A stretch of DNA of 64,000 nt from Crotophaga sulcirostris (GCA_013397455.1 VYZB01000133.1:1339131-1403130); one strand, 5' to 3'. Numbered from the stretch's first letter, positions 12,346 to 27,300 are shown. Program-made: numbers and translations. The notes: generated by a model from the letters alone, not told the origin.

Positions 12346-15300
12346 GTACGTGGCTGAGCTTCGGTCTGATGTACTCTGACCCCCTCATCACCTTCTTCCC
12401 CCCAACTTAAAGTTGTTTTTGAGGGATGTACTTGAACTTCTCAGAGCTATTAAAACCTCCCTTTGCGAGGTCTGCCTTGAGAGTATGCCAAGGTGGTCAC
12501 CTGCTCGTGTGCTAGGCCTGCCTGCTATGTGTGCTAGTTCACATCAGCCTTTATGGTGCTCCCATACCTTGAGGGTGGTGCCTGCCCTTTGAGCAGCACA
12601 TTTCCTGGCCTGTAGTAGAGTGGACCAGCCTCTCTGCTGATGGGAATTCCCTCTGCCACTCTTCTGCCCAGTATGGGACATTCCAGGTGTGTGCCATGTG
12701 TGGAGGAGCTCTAGTCGAAGCCACTACCTGCTGTAGGCTCTAGCCCTTAGCTATCTCAGGTGCCATCCTTTGGCAGGTTGGGCAGCCAGTTGAATCATTT
12801 CTCTGTTGCAGGTGTGGGGAGTAGGAGTTGGTCAGGCCCCGTTGCCTCTGCTCCTCTCTGTGTGCAGTCCCAGCATCTTGGTAGGTTAACATCACCCGTC
12901 TGTTCTTCCCTCGCCAGCTCTGGAAGGCCTGACCTACAGTCCATGGAGGTGGAGCCCAAGAAACTGAAAGGGAAACGGGATTTGATCATGACCAAGAGCT
13001 TTCAGCAGGTGGATTTCTGGTGTAAGTGTCTTGTGAGTGAGGGAAAAGCAATGCTGCTGCTTGTATAGACTTCGGTCTTTCCTAGTCGGTGCCCTGCCAG
13101 TTTGGGGCAGGAAGCAGGGGAGAAAAAAACCAAGGATAAATTTGTGTGCTCTCCTGAAAAGACTGGCACATTTGATAGAGAAGCTGTTGCACAAAAGCAG
13201 TTTGTCCATCAAGGGGCTATGCAGTGGTGGAGATGTAGGTGGAAAGCATGCTGGAAACATGAAAATGAAAACCCCAGGAGTCTGCAAAACCCAGAAACAG
13301 TGAAGGGAGCGTTGCATGGGCGACAGCTCTTTCCCCTCATATTCTAGGAAAGAAAACTGGTGCCAGTTATGTTGGCATACCTACAAAATATCAAATTGTA
13401 GGCCCGAGTCCCTCCCTGGCCACAGGGCAAGTCCATTTCTGCAGACGGTGACAGGGTCTTTCCCTGTTCCTGTAGCTGTTGTTTGTGAATCTGTGTAGGG
13501 TACCAGGGCTCACAAGTGCAGGTGTTAGTTGGTCAGGGGTGGGTTGGGGCAGAGCCCTTTTTTTGGCACACGTCTCTCAACAAGTGTGCAGCTGGTGAAG
13601 CATCTGTGTGTGGAAACTGGGCTTTGGGGAGGGGGCTCGCCTGGGCCAGGGGGAGGAGAGGGAGCTGGGTTGTGCTGGTCTGAGCATTGTGCATCCTATG
13701 AGTTGTGTGAGTCTGTACGGGCATCGCGCCCACCCAGCCTAACCCCTGCTCCCCTCCCACCCACAGTTTGTGAGTCCTGCCAGGAGTACTTTGTGGATGA
13801 ATGCCCGAACCATGGCCCTCCAGTGTTCGTGTCTGACACCCCGGTGCCCGTTGGCATCCCTGACCGGGCAGCGCTGACCATCCCGCCTGGAATGGAGGTG
13901 GTGAAAGAGCCCAACGGGGAGAATGATGTGCGCTGTATGAACGAAGTGATCCCCAAAGGTCACATCTTTGGGCCATACGAGGGACAGATCTCTAGCCAGG
14001 ACAAGTCCGCAGGATTCTTCTCGTGGCTGGTGAGTGACGTGTCTCCACGGCAAAGTGATGCCCCACCCATGCAGGTCCTGAGCTGGCAGAGTTGTGGGTC
14101 CATAGAGCCAGACCTTAGCCATCTTCCCCTTTCTCTGAGGATCTTCCGCTGATCCACACGGGCAGTAGGCAAACCTCAACCTGCCATAATTATTAGCAAC
14201 CTAAGGATGTAAATACATGAAAGGAGACCAGCTGCTATGGCACCAGAGTTCAGTTCACAGCTGTAGGAAGCAGAGCTTGCTTCTCCTCTTCCCCTTGCCT
14301 TGTTCTTCCATCCCCACTCAACTTGTAGAGCTCCTACAGTACCTTTCTCTGCTCTGGTCATAATTTTGGGGATAGAGAAAGGATTGTACCTACAGACTGC
14401 AGAGCTCTTTCATGGGTTTACAGCACCCCTTCCCAGCCTGCTTGAGTAGACCAGCTGGCCCAAGAGGCCAGGAAAGATGAGATCCAGTCCATCAGGAACT
14501 GATCTACATGCAGACTCCAGTACCAAACCCCATCTTTTTCCCCACTGGTATTACAGGCCTTGGTTAGACTATGAGATCGAGATGTCACTAGATTGACAGA
14601 TAGTAATTATTATGAGAAGTGAGATGTGGGACCTGGGTTATAGACGGGAAAAAAATGGAGAGATGATGGTATGAAATGCTGCACACTTTTCTGTCTGTGA
14701 AATTAATGCGTGTCTCAGCCCTGTCCTGAAAGGGAAGTTAATCTTTTTGTATCTCAGGACTGCTAACAGTTTTGTCAGCTGTATCTGTAGTTCTGTGTTG
14801 TGGATATTTGTACATGGGAAAATGCCACTTAGTCATTTTGGAGTGGCCTCCACACGCATACCCAGGGCAGCAGCCTGTAGTACTAGAAGAGCTAAGATTC
14901 ATGGCATGGAGTTTCATGTCCTGACTTAAGGCTGGAACTGAAACAGTGATTTGAGAGTTGTAGACCTTCCTCTGTCTGGACCAGCTAGTTAACATGCTGC
15001 ATCTGTTCTCTTGTTCCACAGATTGTTGATAAGAACAACCGCTACAAATCCATCGATGGGACAGATGAAACCAAAGCAAACTGGATGAGGTGAGTCCAGT
15101 TCTTTTCTACCTTCTCTTTTGGGGCTCCGTCTTCCCGAGAGAGGCCATCAAACACTTGTTGTTTTGTGTGACAGAAAAACAAACCCAAATGCCACCACCC
15201 CTTCTTGTGTGAAGGGTGTGCTTGTGCTCCTTCAATATTTATTGTGATGAGAATACTTCGGAGTCAGATTAAGTGAAAGGGAATAAAACAAGGATATGTG

Positions 15301-18300
15301 TATGGATGATGGCTATTTTCTGGAATGAGGACAAATGATAAAGATGATCCTATTTATCCACTCACAAACACTGACAGGTCTCATTCCATTTTTTTTTTTC
15401 TTTATGTTCAGATATTTGCGAAATGCTTTGCATTATCCCCAGGGTAACATTTTATTCTGCTTGAGATTTTTGTACTTTCCCATTTGGCAGACACTGAAAG
15501 AGGTGCTTTTTTTTTGTTTGTTTTTTTCCCCTGGGCTTCACTTGAAAAAGTTGTCTGTGGTGGCTGTCATTGGTAGTGTCAGCTTTACTCTGTTAGTAGA
15601 AACATGGAGATGCTGCAGCTCCAAAGGCAGAAGTCATGCACGTGCTTATGCTCCCTCTGCCGGCCGCGGGACTCAGCAGAGCAGAACCCAAATACCAGTC
15701 AGTACTCAACCAGGAGTGGGACTGGCTCTGGTTTAACTGCAGCAGTAAGGGAACATGTTTAACCACAATGCAGTGCTTCAAGTATTGGGGTATAGCTGCA
15801 AAACGTTGGTCGCTCTTGCATCCTCCTGAGATGAAGGCAAAACCTCATGCGTGTGGTGAGCCACCAGAATGGGACATCCTGCATACTGTCACCCATCCCA
15901 CGTTAGGACCAGTCCTGCTTTCAGGGGGGGGGAAGCTTGGGGGTGGTTGTTGTCAAGAAGGTGTTTCATACAAGAGTAAAGCAGCATGGGAATTAACTGG
16001 TGTGTTGGCTGGGATATGTAGGATTTTTACTTGTCACTTGCTAAAAGAGGAGAGAGTATGAAGTATGCATGGATGCAAGACTGTCCTAGCTGGCCAAAGC
16101 TGGTTGCACTGCTTTTGCTCCATTGGAGTCTTCACGTGGATAGCAGATGTTCTGACATGTTCATAGAGTTCAGCAAAAGATCTCATTTTTCTGTAAGAAC
16201 TCCAACCGTTACACTTGTTCACAGCTGGATGAGAGAAAATGCTAGGCCTGGGCTAGGCCTGGAGTGAGGCTCCAAAAAAGAAGCAGTGGTGCAGTGGACA
16301 GATAGGTAGGGGGATATGTATCTTGAAGTGAAGACTGCAAAGGTCAAAAATCAGAGTGAGATTTTTGTGCCCTAGAGCTGGATCTTGATGTGATCTGGAT
16401 GACAGTGAAGCTAGAGTAAAGCACAGTTTTTTGAAGCAAAGGTCCTATGATGAACTCTTCTTCGTAGTGCCATGAACATAAGCTTGATGTCTGGATTTAA
16501 ATGGGCACTATTCATGGTCTCAGCACCAAAGAACAGAATGTTCTTGCCTAAACTTGTATTTGTCATGCTTAAGTCTCAAGATGAGTGTAGTCTGGGCCAT
16601 TCTGTAACCACCATGAAAGGTGAGGAGGCTGTGGTTTTGTGGAAAGGCAATGTTTGCAACTCTTCTGGGGAAGGATGTCTCAAAGAACCTCTGCAGGCTG
16701 CACCAGTCTTACTGATCTTTCTGGGTTTTATCTTGGAAATTGCTTCTAATAGCAGTATTGTGTAGAATCTTGACTGACAGTTCAAGTGGGGATAGTAGTC
16801 CTCAAAAAGGCTTGGTTTTCTTTGTTAGCTTTCAAACAGAGGTGCACTTGATACCCTATGCTAGGACATTGCCTGACACGGAGATTACCCCCAGAAACCG
16901 TCCTTCCAGGACGCTGTAGACAGCGCTCTTTTTGTTTTTCAGATGGTGCTCTTTGCCATCACTCACAGATGGAGTTCTTTGCAAAGCAGATCTGCTCACC
17001 TTCTGGGTAGGTGGGTATGACATGGGGAGGGCAGCATGGGCTGACTCCTCTCTCTTCTTGTAGATCTGGCTATTGTTTTTGTTGTTTGACTACCACATCT
17101 GAGTCCATTTTCATGTTCCCACTGAGGACAATGTGTACACTGCAGCGCTTGCTGGTTTAATTTCGGTGGTTGTTTACCCAGGGCAGTGGATGGCAGGGAG
17201 GAAGGAGTATGAAGCATTAGCAGAGGGCATGGCAGTGGTACCGTCCTCTTGCCCTTTCCCCTGTCAGTAAGTCAGTCAAGACAGACTCCTGATTCTGGGA
17301 GCGTGGTTCTCCTAAGCTGGCTGCTGACACAAGAGTAGTGCACCCTGCATCTCCATCCAGAGTAAAGCACTACTGTTTACAATATTTTATGAAGCTGGTA
17401 TCTTCGTGAGGTGATCATTAAGTGCCCACTGTTCACATAGTTTACAATGTCATGTGTTTTTGAAAAAATAGTTCTACAGTCTTGCACTTTCAGATAGACC
17501 TGGACTGAGGTGTGCATTTGCAGACTCACAGCTGAGGCTCCTCCAGAGCTTGCTAAAACCTACACAGCATCACCAGAGAGGTACCTCCAAATATCAGTGA
17601 CTGCTCCTAGAGGCATCCTGCATGCTAAAGGAAATGCATGAGGGAAAGAAGATTTCCCTGACAGTAATACTGTCTGCGTTTTTATGAGGAGATTAATGTG
17701 CCTGCTGGGAACCTAACATTAATTGAATTCATGATTAAAACTGGCCACAACTCATTACTGTTTGTGGTGAGTTTGCTGTTGGAATACTTTAGTTATTGTA
17801 AGTAGTTCTGACCCAAGTTGTGCTGGAGCAAATGAGGGGAAACTCTGAAATCTGAATATCCAGGTCTATCACAGGTTGTCCTAAGTGCACTTGGTGGCAT
17901 GCCCTGTCTGGGAAGAGCAGAAAGGGCTGTAATTCCCCATTGGTGCAGTGATAGAAGCTGGTGATAGAGGCCATAGATTCAGCAGAGAAGATGAGGTGCA
18001 GGTTTCCTGGCCACACCAATGGCTCTGAGCAGCTCTGGAGAGACTTCTGTTCTGCAGACTCACCTGTATCCAAGGGCACTTTGCAAGATACTGTTACTCC
18101 CTTTCACCAGAGCAACTTGTCAGTGGAGGTGTTTCCACCACACGAAGGCACTCATGATACAATGCAGTGGGTGGGTACCTGCACAAAGCTCAGTTTCACT
18201 GAATGTGATAAAAATCAAACTGTAAATGTCCTTGCTCAGTGTTCGATTTAGCCTTTTCATTTCATCCAGTGTTCAGCTGGGAGAACTCCTTTTTCTTTTT

Positions 18301-21300
18301 AAGTTTGGGTGGTTTTTTTAATCCTTTAGGTCAGTGTAGCAAGTGCTTTGCTGGCTGTCCATCATTTCACTACCATCTTCCCTAAATGCTCATTCTATCC
18401 CTCCATAAATGAAATTCCACCAAAACGGTATCTCAAGGTTGTATTTACGTTTGTCCCAGTGAGATGCATCTGTGCATTTAGCTCACAGCTCTCACTGTAT
18501 GTGGCCTGGATCCAAGCAGCATTTCCTACTGGTTTTCCAGCTTTAACCAGAATTAACAGCTTCTGACACTTAACCCCGATGGAGGGCAGCATTGTACTAA
18601 GGAGAAGCCAGAATGACATCTGACAAGGGTCACTCTGCCTTTCTGTAGGTTTTTCTTAGTCTGCAGCCCACAAACACCTTTCACTTGAGAGCACCCCAAG
18701 TGCAAGTGGGAAAAATGCTGAGGATTTTGCTTATACCAACTTTGCAGAAAGTATTTTGGAGTGGCTGAAGTCTGCCTGTGAGACTAAGGTCATTAAGCCA
18801 AGATTTTAGGATTAAATGTTTTTTTTTTGAAAGAGGAGGATCCGAGCTGTCCCAGCCAGAGTTTATTCCCCTGGCATTGCAAAGATGTTAACAGTATAGC
18901 TAGTACAATGACTAGTAATACTAGCTGTTACTAGTAGGTAGCATCTTTGGTTTCATTCAATTTGGATCAATAAGAAGAAAGAAAACAAATACATGGGGAA
19001 GCCAAAAGGTTTTCCCTTCCATAGTGTCACTTCAAAGTTAGGGTTGATACGTGTCCCTAACCATTAAGATGTCTTATTTCTTGTGTGTTACATCTTAATA
19101 TCCTTTTAAAACATTAATTTTCAAGGCTTGTAGTGACAGATTTCTAAGGTGGTTTATATTAACACAGAAGTCTTCTACCTCAGATGAGTCTTGTTTTTCC
19201 ACCATAACTTCATGCTGATGTAGATTTCTGTCTGAGAAGTTCCTTTTAAAATATTAAGAACTGTATGACATAAGCACCAAAAAGGTTGACCTCTTCCAAA
19301 AAAGTTCTTGACATCTGTGCTTTTAATTGTTGGAAGATATGTAAAAGCAGTCTCTTGTAATAATCATTTTGGCATTTTGCTTCACTCTGCTATAATTCAA
19401 ATCAAGGCATACACTAAGTATTCACAGCAGTTTTGGTTCTCTGTGGCCTCTGATGTCTTTCTGTGCTCTTCTGCATGCTTATACACAGGTGTCCATTGCC
19501 AAGGCTGTGGATTGTTCCCCTCTATGCAATACCACCTTGTTTATGTGCAAAACTCCACGTTCACATAGTTCATTTTCTCCTTCCCTGTTGAATAGATCTG
19601 CCACCTTCTTTTCCCAACCCCTCCATGCCCCCCCAAGCCCTATTTAAGACTAATGTTTTGTTTATTTTTGAAATTTCCTTCAACTGTAGTTGGAAAAATA
19701 AGCACATACACACACACCTCTTTGGACAAAACTGCTCATTTTCAGGGATGGCTGCCTCTTCTTCTCAGTGGACTGAGGCTGTAAGTTTTTAGTTTGAAGC
19801 ACCAGAAACTGGGAGCAGGCTCTTGTCAGAGGCAGTGACAGCAGAGCTTAGCCAGGAGAAGCAAATGGGTGGCCTCATTCTTTTTGAGAACAATAGGAAA
19901 TGACAGCCGTTTCTGAGTGAAACCGAAGTTTGTTATGAAGCAAACAAAGGCTTGATGTGCAGCACCTCTGGTGCTGAAGAAAAGACTTTTCCTTAGGAAA
20001 AGTGAGCTGCTAAATCACCCACGAGTCTAATCAAGACTAGAGTCTAGTCAAGATCTCCTTCCCCTTAAAAAAATTCAGTTTGATGTAGCTTCTGCATGAA
20101 ATCCTTTAGAAATGAAAGTTCTAACAGAAAGAGTGGTGTAAAAGTTTCCATTGAATGTTGTGCCAGGCAGAAAAAATAAGATATATTTCAGGCCTCTAAA
20201 TTTCCTCAAGAACCCATTTTTAAGTAATGTCACCTTAGAAACTTAATTCATCAACATGATTGTGAGTTCTCATGCTTTTTTCTGTGCACAAACTGTGGCA
20301 AGTGATGTGAGGATGTACTGAAATTCTGCTACATAAGTCAGGGCATTAGACAAAGTATAAAATTTCGTTTTAACCGTAAAGCTGAGAAGGCTCCTTCACA
20401 TTAGCATTGCTTGGTGTTTGTTTTCTTAAGCTTGAAAATTGTCTCTTAAAAACAAAACGGCTGCCTTTTCGTGGTGCAATTGAGGAAACCAGAAAGGTTG
20501 TTGTGGGTGGGGGGAGCTGGATCCCACCGAGCTCCTCTGCCCCGGTGCCGCGCTGGCCAAGTGGTTGGATGCAGGGGGATGCTTTGCGCTCATTTCCTTT
20601 TACCCAATTGTGCTTTGTGGGATGTTCAACCCAAGGAACATGGCTGAACGAAAGAGGAAGCCCAGGTTTTCCAAGGAAGAACTGGACATTCTGGTCACTG
20701 AGGTGACCCGAAATGAAGCCGTGCTGTTTGGGAGGGAGACACTGCGTCTGTCCCATGCTGACAAGGACAAGATCTGGGAAGGCATAGCCAGGCAGATCAC
20801 ATCAGTCAGCCAGGTGCCCAGGTCTGTAAAAGACATTAAGCACAGGTGGGATGACATGAAGAGAAGGACCAAGGACAAGCTGGCATTCATGCAGAGGTCC
20901 CTCTCCAGCGCCGGCAGCGCGGGGCGGCCCTCGGCCATCGTCCTGACGGCCCACGAGAGAGCCATCGAGTCCGCGCTGCGTTCGTCGCGCCACGTGCATG
21001 GCTGCCGGAGAGCGGATCTGGACGTGGTTGGCAGCCCGTCAACAAGCTGTAAGTATCATTGCCTTAACACCTCTTTTCTTATGCTTGCATATCTCAGTTT
21101 GACACCAGGGTAGTGTTGTGTGGTTTATGAGATGCTGGGCTGTCTGTCAAGCCAGGTCCTACTGCTGTGTTTGGTTTCAAGACAGCCTGGATTGAAGGAA
21201 AGCTGTTTCCAAGTTAAGATCATCTTCTTTATCTGTTTATCTAGTTCTTTTCCATGGTGTCTTCTACGGGCAGACATTGTTCAGATTCCACTTTCTTAAT

Positions 21301-24300
21301 GAGCCCTAGGTTTGAGCTAATCCTACAAGTGAGGGAGTATCTTTAGTTAAAGTGCAACTACCTCCAGTTTGTAAAAAAGCGTTTGTAAAGGATTAGAAGT
21401 TCTTTGTCTTCCATGCACCCCAATAAAACTCAGTGTGGTCAAGCTGAGAACCATGTGTCTGTCACTAATGGGTCACTGCATGGTAACTCTCTTCCAGGAG
21501 GGCTGTTGGGGGGGGTTTGGTGATCACTGGTGTTTATGCTCTGAGGCCAGACCTCTAGTGGTTTCTTGCTAGTGGTCTGAAGGCTCAGCACAAGTGCTGT
21601 GAACAAGTTAGGTGATAATTACTCCCTTCTTCACTGTTTTTTAAGAAACTACTGGCCCTGCTTTCTAAGTTAATCTTCTTACAGCACAACTCTCAAGACA
21701 TCTTTCAGTGCGGAAACACAAGCTGCTTTTTCAGGTTCTTTCCCCAGTTGTGTACATGCAGTTTTCTTGTTTGGGGGTGCAACTTCTCAGTCTGTGAGTT
21801 TTTAGGGGGATACAAAGGAGAGAAAGAGGGGATAACTTCTTGGGAAGTAAGCCAACTAACACTTCACGGGTGGCACTGTCCTGCCACATTATCTTGTATC
21901 TCAAGTAATGTTAGTGGGGAAAGCAAGGACAAAATTCTTCAAGAACTGACAAAGTGGAACTTGGTCATTCTTTGCATCTGTCTTGGAAACCAGTTGTGCT
22001 GTTTCAGAAGTAAAATGAATACTGCTTGTGCAAGGAGATAGTGGGCAGTTACAACAAGTGAAGTATCATCTCTTCTTACACGTGATGTGCTTGTGCCCAT
22101 GAACTGACACATCATTCACATCAGACTAATGAGAACTTCTGCATGATATTTTGCTTTGGTTTTGATTTTTGCATCAAGTATACTTGCCCCATTAATACAG
22201 GGTCCTGTTGTTGTTGTGGCTGACTACCTGGTTCTCTTAGTGATGCCAAGCCACGAATCAGCCTTGCAGAACAGACTTTGCCAGCAGCAAATACTACGTC
22301 TGTGCTTTTCTCAGTGCAGAGGATGTAAGAAATTACATGGGAGCAGAGTATGAGGAGCTGAATGTGTTGGAGTATTCTCAGTCTGGTTCAAAGGCCAGGA
22401 GCCTTTGTCCCTCTAACATGTTGGAGTGTTCTAGCTAGTTGTGGTTTTGGGAAAGGGGAGTCATCACTGCTGTCTGAAATGGATTTATCTTCTAGTAATG
22501 AACAATGCTGTGTACAGGGTACCATGGCAGCTTGGGTTCCTCTATGGTTGACTGGGTTCACCTGCTCTTCAGGCCTCTTCTGGCTAAGCTTGTTACCCAG
22601 ATGTTAATGTTGCAGCACGTGCATGTTGAGTTACACGTCAGGAGCTACAGGCTTATCTCAGCTGACAGACTCGGGGAAGGGGAAAACCATTTTTCCATGT
22701 GGTTTGTGATACAATGAAACAGAAGTCAGAGTTGTGAGGGATTTCACGTTAATAATTCATGCTTCCTCTTCTGTTTAAGCTGACGAGGAGATGCCTGGCA
22801 CTTCTCGGGAACACTGCTTCTCATCGCTGCGGGGGTCCAGTGCAGGAGTCAACCAGCTCTCCGGGCTCTCCTTCCTCCACACTTCTTCCTCATCAGGGCA
22901 CTTGGAAGCTACCAGCCAAAGGCAGGAGCTGCACCGTCCATCTCCGTGCACCAACTCGTCCTGCAGACCTCCACACCCCCACACAAGGAGCCCACCCCGC
23001 TCCAGCTTCAATCGTCAGCTTCTCCATTCCCACGCACAGCAAACAGACCTGTTCAGGCAGTTCTGCCAGGAGCTGGTGGCTGTTCACAGAGACATGGCAG
23101 ACAGCATGCATGTCATTGCTCAGAGGATGGCTGATCTCACCAGCCAGGTTGGCCAGATGTGCCAGACCCTATCAGAAATCCGTGATGGGGTCCAGGCTTT
23201 CCATAGGGTACAAAATCCTAGTGTCATGCAGGCATCTCTTCTGGAAGCAGCTTGCTCAAAACAATCCCCTGAGCCCAGTGCAGAGCTTAACCAAACCCCA
23301 CCAAAACAGACTCCTCCTGCACGGACTACCAGGTCACGAAAGAGAAAACATCATTTTTAGTCTGCTTCATATAAGCTAAGGAAGGGTACCCCTTCTGGAG
23401 CTGCTGTGTGCTCTCATGGCCTCTCCATGTGTGTCAGTACTCTGTGGGGAAGGTCAGCAGCCACCCCAACCTGTCCAGTCCCCTGCTAGCTAAAGACCAG
23501 TATGAATTATGGCAGCTGAGTAATAGGGTTGGCCTTCTGCAGTGGCAAAGAGGAATCTCAGATCTTTCAGAGCTTTGAATGTAGGACATCTTTGTGTTCA
23601 TAGAAACTAGGAATTTTCACTGGCTTCCCTGTGCTTTGCAAGCTCTATAAGCTAAGAGATGCAATAGGAATTGTTATCTTGATCTCTTCTTGTGCCTGTG
23701 AAACGTTGTTTACTGAGACAGTGTACTGCAGAGCTCCCTTTGCAGTCAAACCCACAGATTTACCCTACTATTGCCTTCCCATCATCTCCTGCAAATTAGT
23801 ATATGCACTGCGTGGAGATACATCCTTATGGCTCTGAAGACTCTTATTGCTCATTGTTTTTAGCTTGCGTTCAGCAGTAATGGGCAGTGTGTGGCTTACT
23901 GTGACTTATGCACGGGTTTGGGGAGAGGGGTGTAAAAACAGAGCTTGTGCATGGAAGGGAAGAAGAGGTGATGCTGAGGATGGAAGGACAGGTCTCGGCA
24001 CTGTGTGGTTTTAGGTTGCTGAGAAGGGCTGCTATGGCACCTGTCTGAATCCTGCCCTACCGCATGCACTTATATCAGAGTTTAATCTTTGTCTGTTCCA
24101 GACTGAAACCCGTACCTACCCTTCACAATTGCAGTTAAACATGCAACTACTTCCTAATATGACGACCTTTAAAGAGAATTGTAGCATATTATTTTCTTGC
24201 ATGTTATAATCTTCAGGTTTAAACCCTCTTCAAAATATGAGAGACTGCACAGAGACAAGGAAAGATAATAGGACCTACTTCTGACCTCTGGACCAGTTTG

Positions 24301-27300
24301 GTTTTGTGTCACTGTAATTTTGTCAATTTCAGTATAGCTACTTTGCACTTAGTGGTATTTAGGGTGGGATCTGCACTGTGTTCTCCTGTGGTGAAGAGTT
24401 TGCAATCTAAATTCATAGCTATATGGGTTAAAACTTACACATGTTGGTTTTGTACTGCTTTCTTTTCCCATTCAGACGCAAGAAAGAGCTGTGTTACAAC
24501 ATTTGAATTGCTGTAGTGCTCCATGAGGTTTCCATGTACAATCATGATTCTGAAACTGGGCTTTAATCATGTCATCTCAGGTGATGATAACATGCAAGTG
24601 GCAGCTTTTTCACATAGTCTGTCTTCTGCTTGTTTTGTATATCTGCGTCTACCACATGGCCCCCATCTCTGGAAAAATTTGGACCATTATCGTGTCATGT
24701 TTTAGCAGGGAAAAAGGCCAAGGTGTTACTCACAGTTAGCACACCACTGCTTTCTGGGTTGTCCTATTTCATGAGGAGGTGGGTTGCAGGAAACTATTCA
24801 AGTTAATATGCATACCCATCATCATGCCGTGTCTGGGCTACAGACTTGGCCAAAAAGTTGTATAAACTTCAGCAGGAGTTGAACGTAGACAGCACAGTAT
24901 AGCAGAAGGGTGGCTTTTTTATGTGATCTTGAAGGATCTTTAATGTGTCTGACCTGTCCTTTGAAAGTACATTGCACTAGTTTCTCTTCTGGAGAGCTCA
25001 CTGTGTGTCTGCTGTGTCAGGCATTCATGACGTGCTTTTCCTTTTTTCTTTTCAATTGTTCTGTAATTCTAATTCAAGTAATATATTTTTAGCGGTGCAG
25101 TAAAAGGCCTTTGCTAAAGGAAGCAGAGGTCTGGCAAGGAGAAAAACCTTTCTGAGGAATGACCCACGCTGGCTTCATGCAGAAGGCATTCCTTATGCTG
25201 GTGCCAGACCAGGGCAGTACTTGCTCACCTCCTTTGAGAATGTCATTTTAATTCTGTTGTAACAATTCTGTTCTGCAAAAGTCAAAGTCTTTCTTCAGTT
25301 GAAGGGAAGACTGGGAAATCTGGTAGAAGTAGACGTAATTTATGAATGAAATAACTGAAAATGTGATATTTTAAAGGCTTTCTGAATCAATACAGTGCTG
25401 CTGCTATATATTAGAAGTAGTATTTTATATTTTTTATAATATTTGGTCCCTGCTGATGTTTCCCCATGGGTATACTGATAGGATTAGTTCTTCTGATGTT
25501 GTCTGGAAGGATCCCTTCCAGGAACCCTCAGGTCTGTAGAGAGGGAGTCTCCTGAAGGTGCTGGGCACTAGAGGGAATTTGCATCATTGTGGCTGTAAGT
25601 GTGCACTCAGAGGCATTTAGGGAGAGAACCCTGTTGTCCTGGCCCAGGATGTGCAGCCTCCAATGCAAACCTCCAAAGGCTGGGCAGCTGGTCAGGAGAA
25701 AGGACCTTGTATTATAAACTGCCTGATATCTCTCTCGGCTTCCTCTGTGAACTATTACAGATTGACCCAGATCTGGGGACATATCTCCTGCCCTGTGTAG
25801 ACCTCTCGGTGGAGTGGCTTTTCTGTACTGGCTCGCACAGGATGCTTCCTCCTGCACCCATCATGTTAACTGGCCGGTGAAGTAAGTGCCCGTATTGAAG
25901 CAAACGGCTGTGCTCAACCCCAGTATCTCCATGTCTTGTACATGCTGAAAAAATTCTCTCTCTCAAACTATTTTTATTAAGAATGCAATAAATATGTAAC
26001 ACTTTTAACACAGCTGTTGTCGAGTCATTTGTTCCTCGCACATAATTTTTGCCTGAACTTGTAACGAGCCTGTCGCGCATGCTGGGTCTCCTGGGGAGTG
26101 CTCAGCATCGGAGAGCTGAGGCAGGGTCTGTGGGTATGGCACCCTGTGGCATCTGGCTGGCTGGTGGCAGCTCTCTTCTGCAGGATCTTCTGCCTTGGTC
26201 TGGCACTGGAAATGCCAGTTACCTTTGGCCTGCAGTGCTCTGCCCTGGCAGCGTGCCAGCAGAGCACCCTCGGGCCAGCCAGAGGGAGAGCAGTGGAGGG
26301 TCCAGCGGGCAAGGGGGATGCCTGGGGCAAATCCAGGGCAGGGAGGTGAGGCAGCAGCCTGAGCCTCCCTCCAGCTGAGGGACTCTCCCTCCTCCTCACT
26401 GTCTACTGGCTGCTCTGTTGCCTTCGTGGGGAGAGGAATGGTTCCAGCTGCTAAAAAATACCTTGGCGTTGTTCTGGGAATGCTCACTAGGCCATTGCAG
26501 AACTTGGCAATTTGGTGTCCTGAGTGGGATGTTGCCTAGAAAAAAACAAAGACAGGGATTTTTTTTTTTTGCTGCTAGCGAGAAAGACTATGGGAAAGGT
26601 GGCCCTGCAGAACGAGGAGCTGTGCCTGCAGCAGCCATGGGGTTGATCCATGCCCCGAAAGCTGCAAATGGGTCATAAATGGTCTCCATTGGTGCAATGA
26701 CTGGTCCTTAGTAACCTGAGCAGAATCTGTGGTGTTCTTGAGGCTGGCTTGTCCCAGGGACTGAGCAGGACATGAAATGACCTGTTTGTAGCTGGTGGCA
26801 ATGCCTGTCTTCAGAACAGGAGTAGCTCTGGGTGGCTGGGTCTGTCCCCATGGCAGTCCCAATCCTGCTCTTCCTCTGGGGATCACAGTCCCTTGTGAAT
26901 CCTGCTGTGCAAGCAGGGCTGTGTCTCTGTGTGCAGCACTTGTGTCAGGCTAACGGTGCCTGTCCCGCGTGTCTAAACCAGGGCAGCCTTCTTGCTTCAA
27001 TTCATCTGGAGTGTTTGGCATCAGGAGGGTGATCGGCTGCTTTCCAGCCTTTGCAGAAGGGCTTGCTCAGGATGGGAGCACCTCGGTCTGGGGAGGACCT
27101 GTCAGTGAAGGCAGAACTGGTACAGGCTCTCCTCCTCAGCAGGTGGTTTGTGCCCCTGCCTTGCCAAGCAGGCTGCTGTTTTGTGGAGTGACTTCCTCTG
27201 CCCTTTGGACAGCACCTGCCTCTAACCTGGGGTGTGCAGCAGCACGAGGTGCCTTAGACCGACAGGTGGAATTTAGCTTTTGTGCAGTCCTTCATAACCT

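Noticed and set aside
18911..18935. Short inverted repeat actagtaa / ttactagt
   Set aside because: 8-base arms in AT-rich intron sequence; too small to support a function or transposon terminal repeat.
26005..26487. 160-codon minus-strand frame in GC-richer sequence
   Set aside because: Overlapping frames on both strands and no recognisable motif; explained by GC-rich composition.
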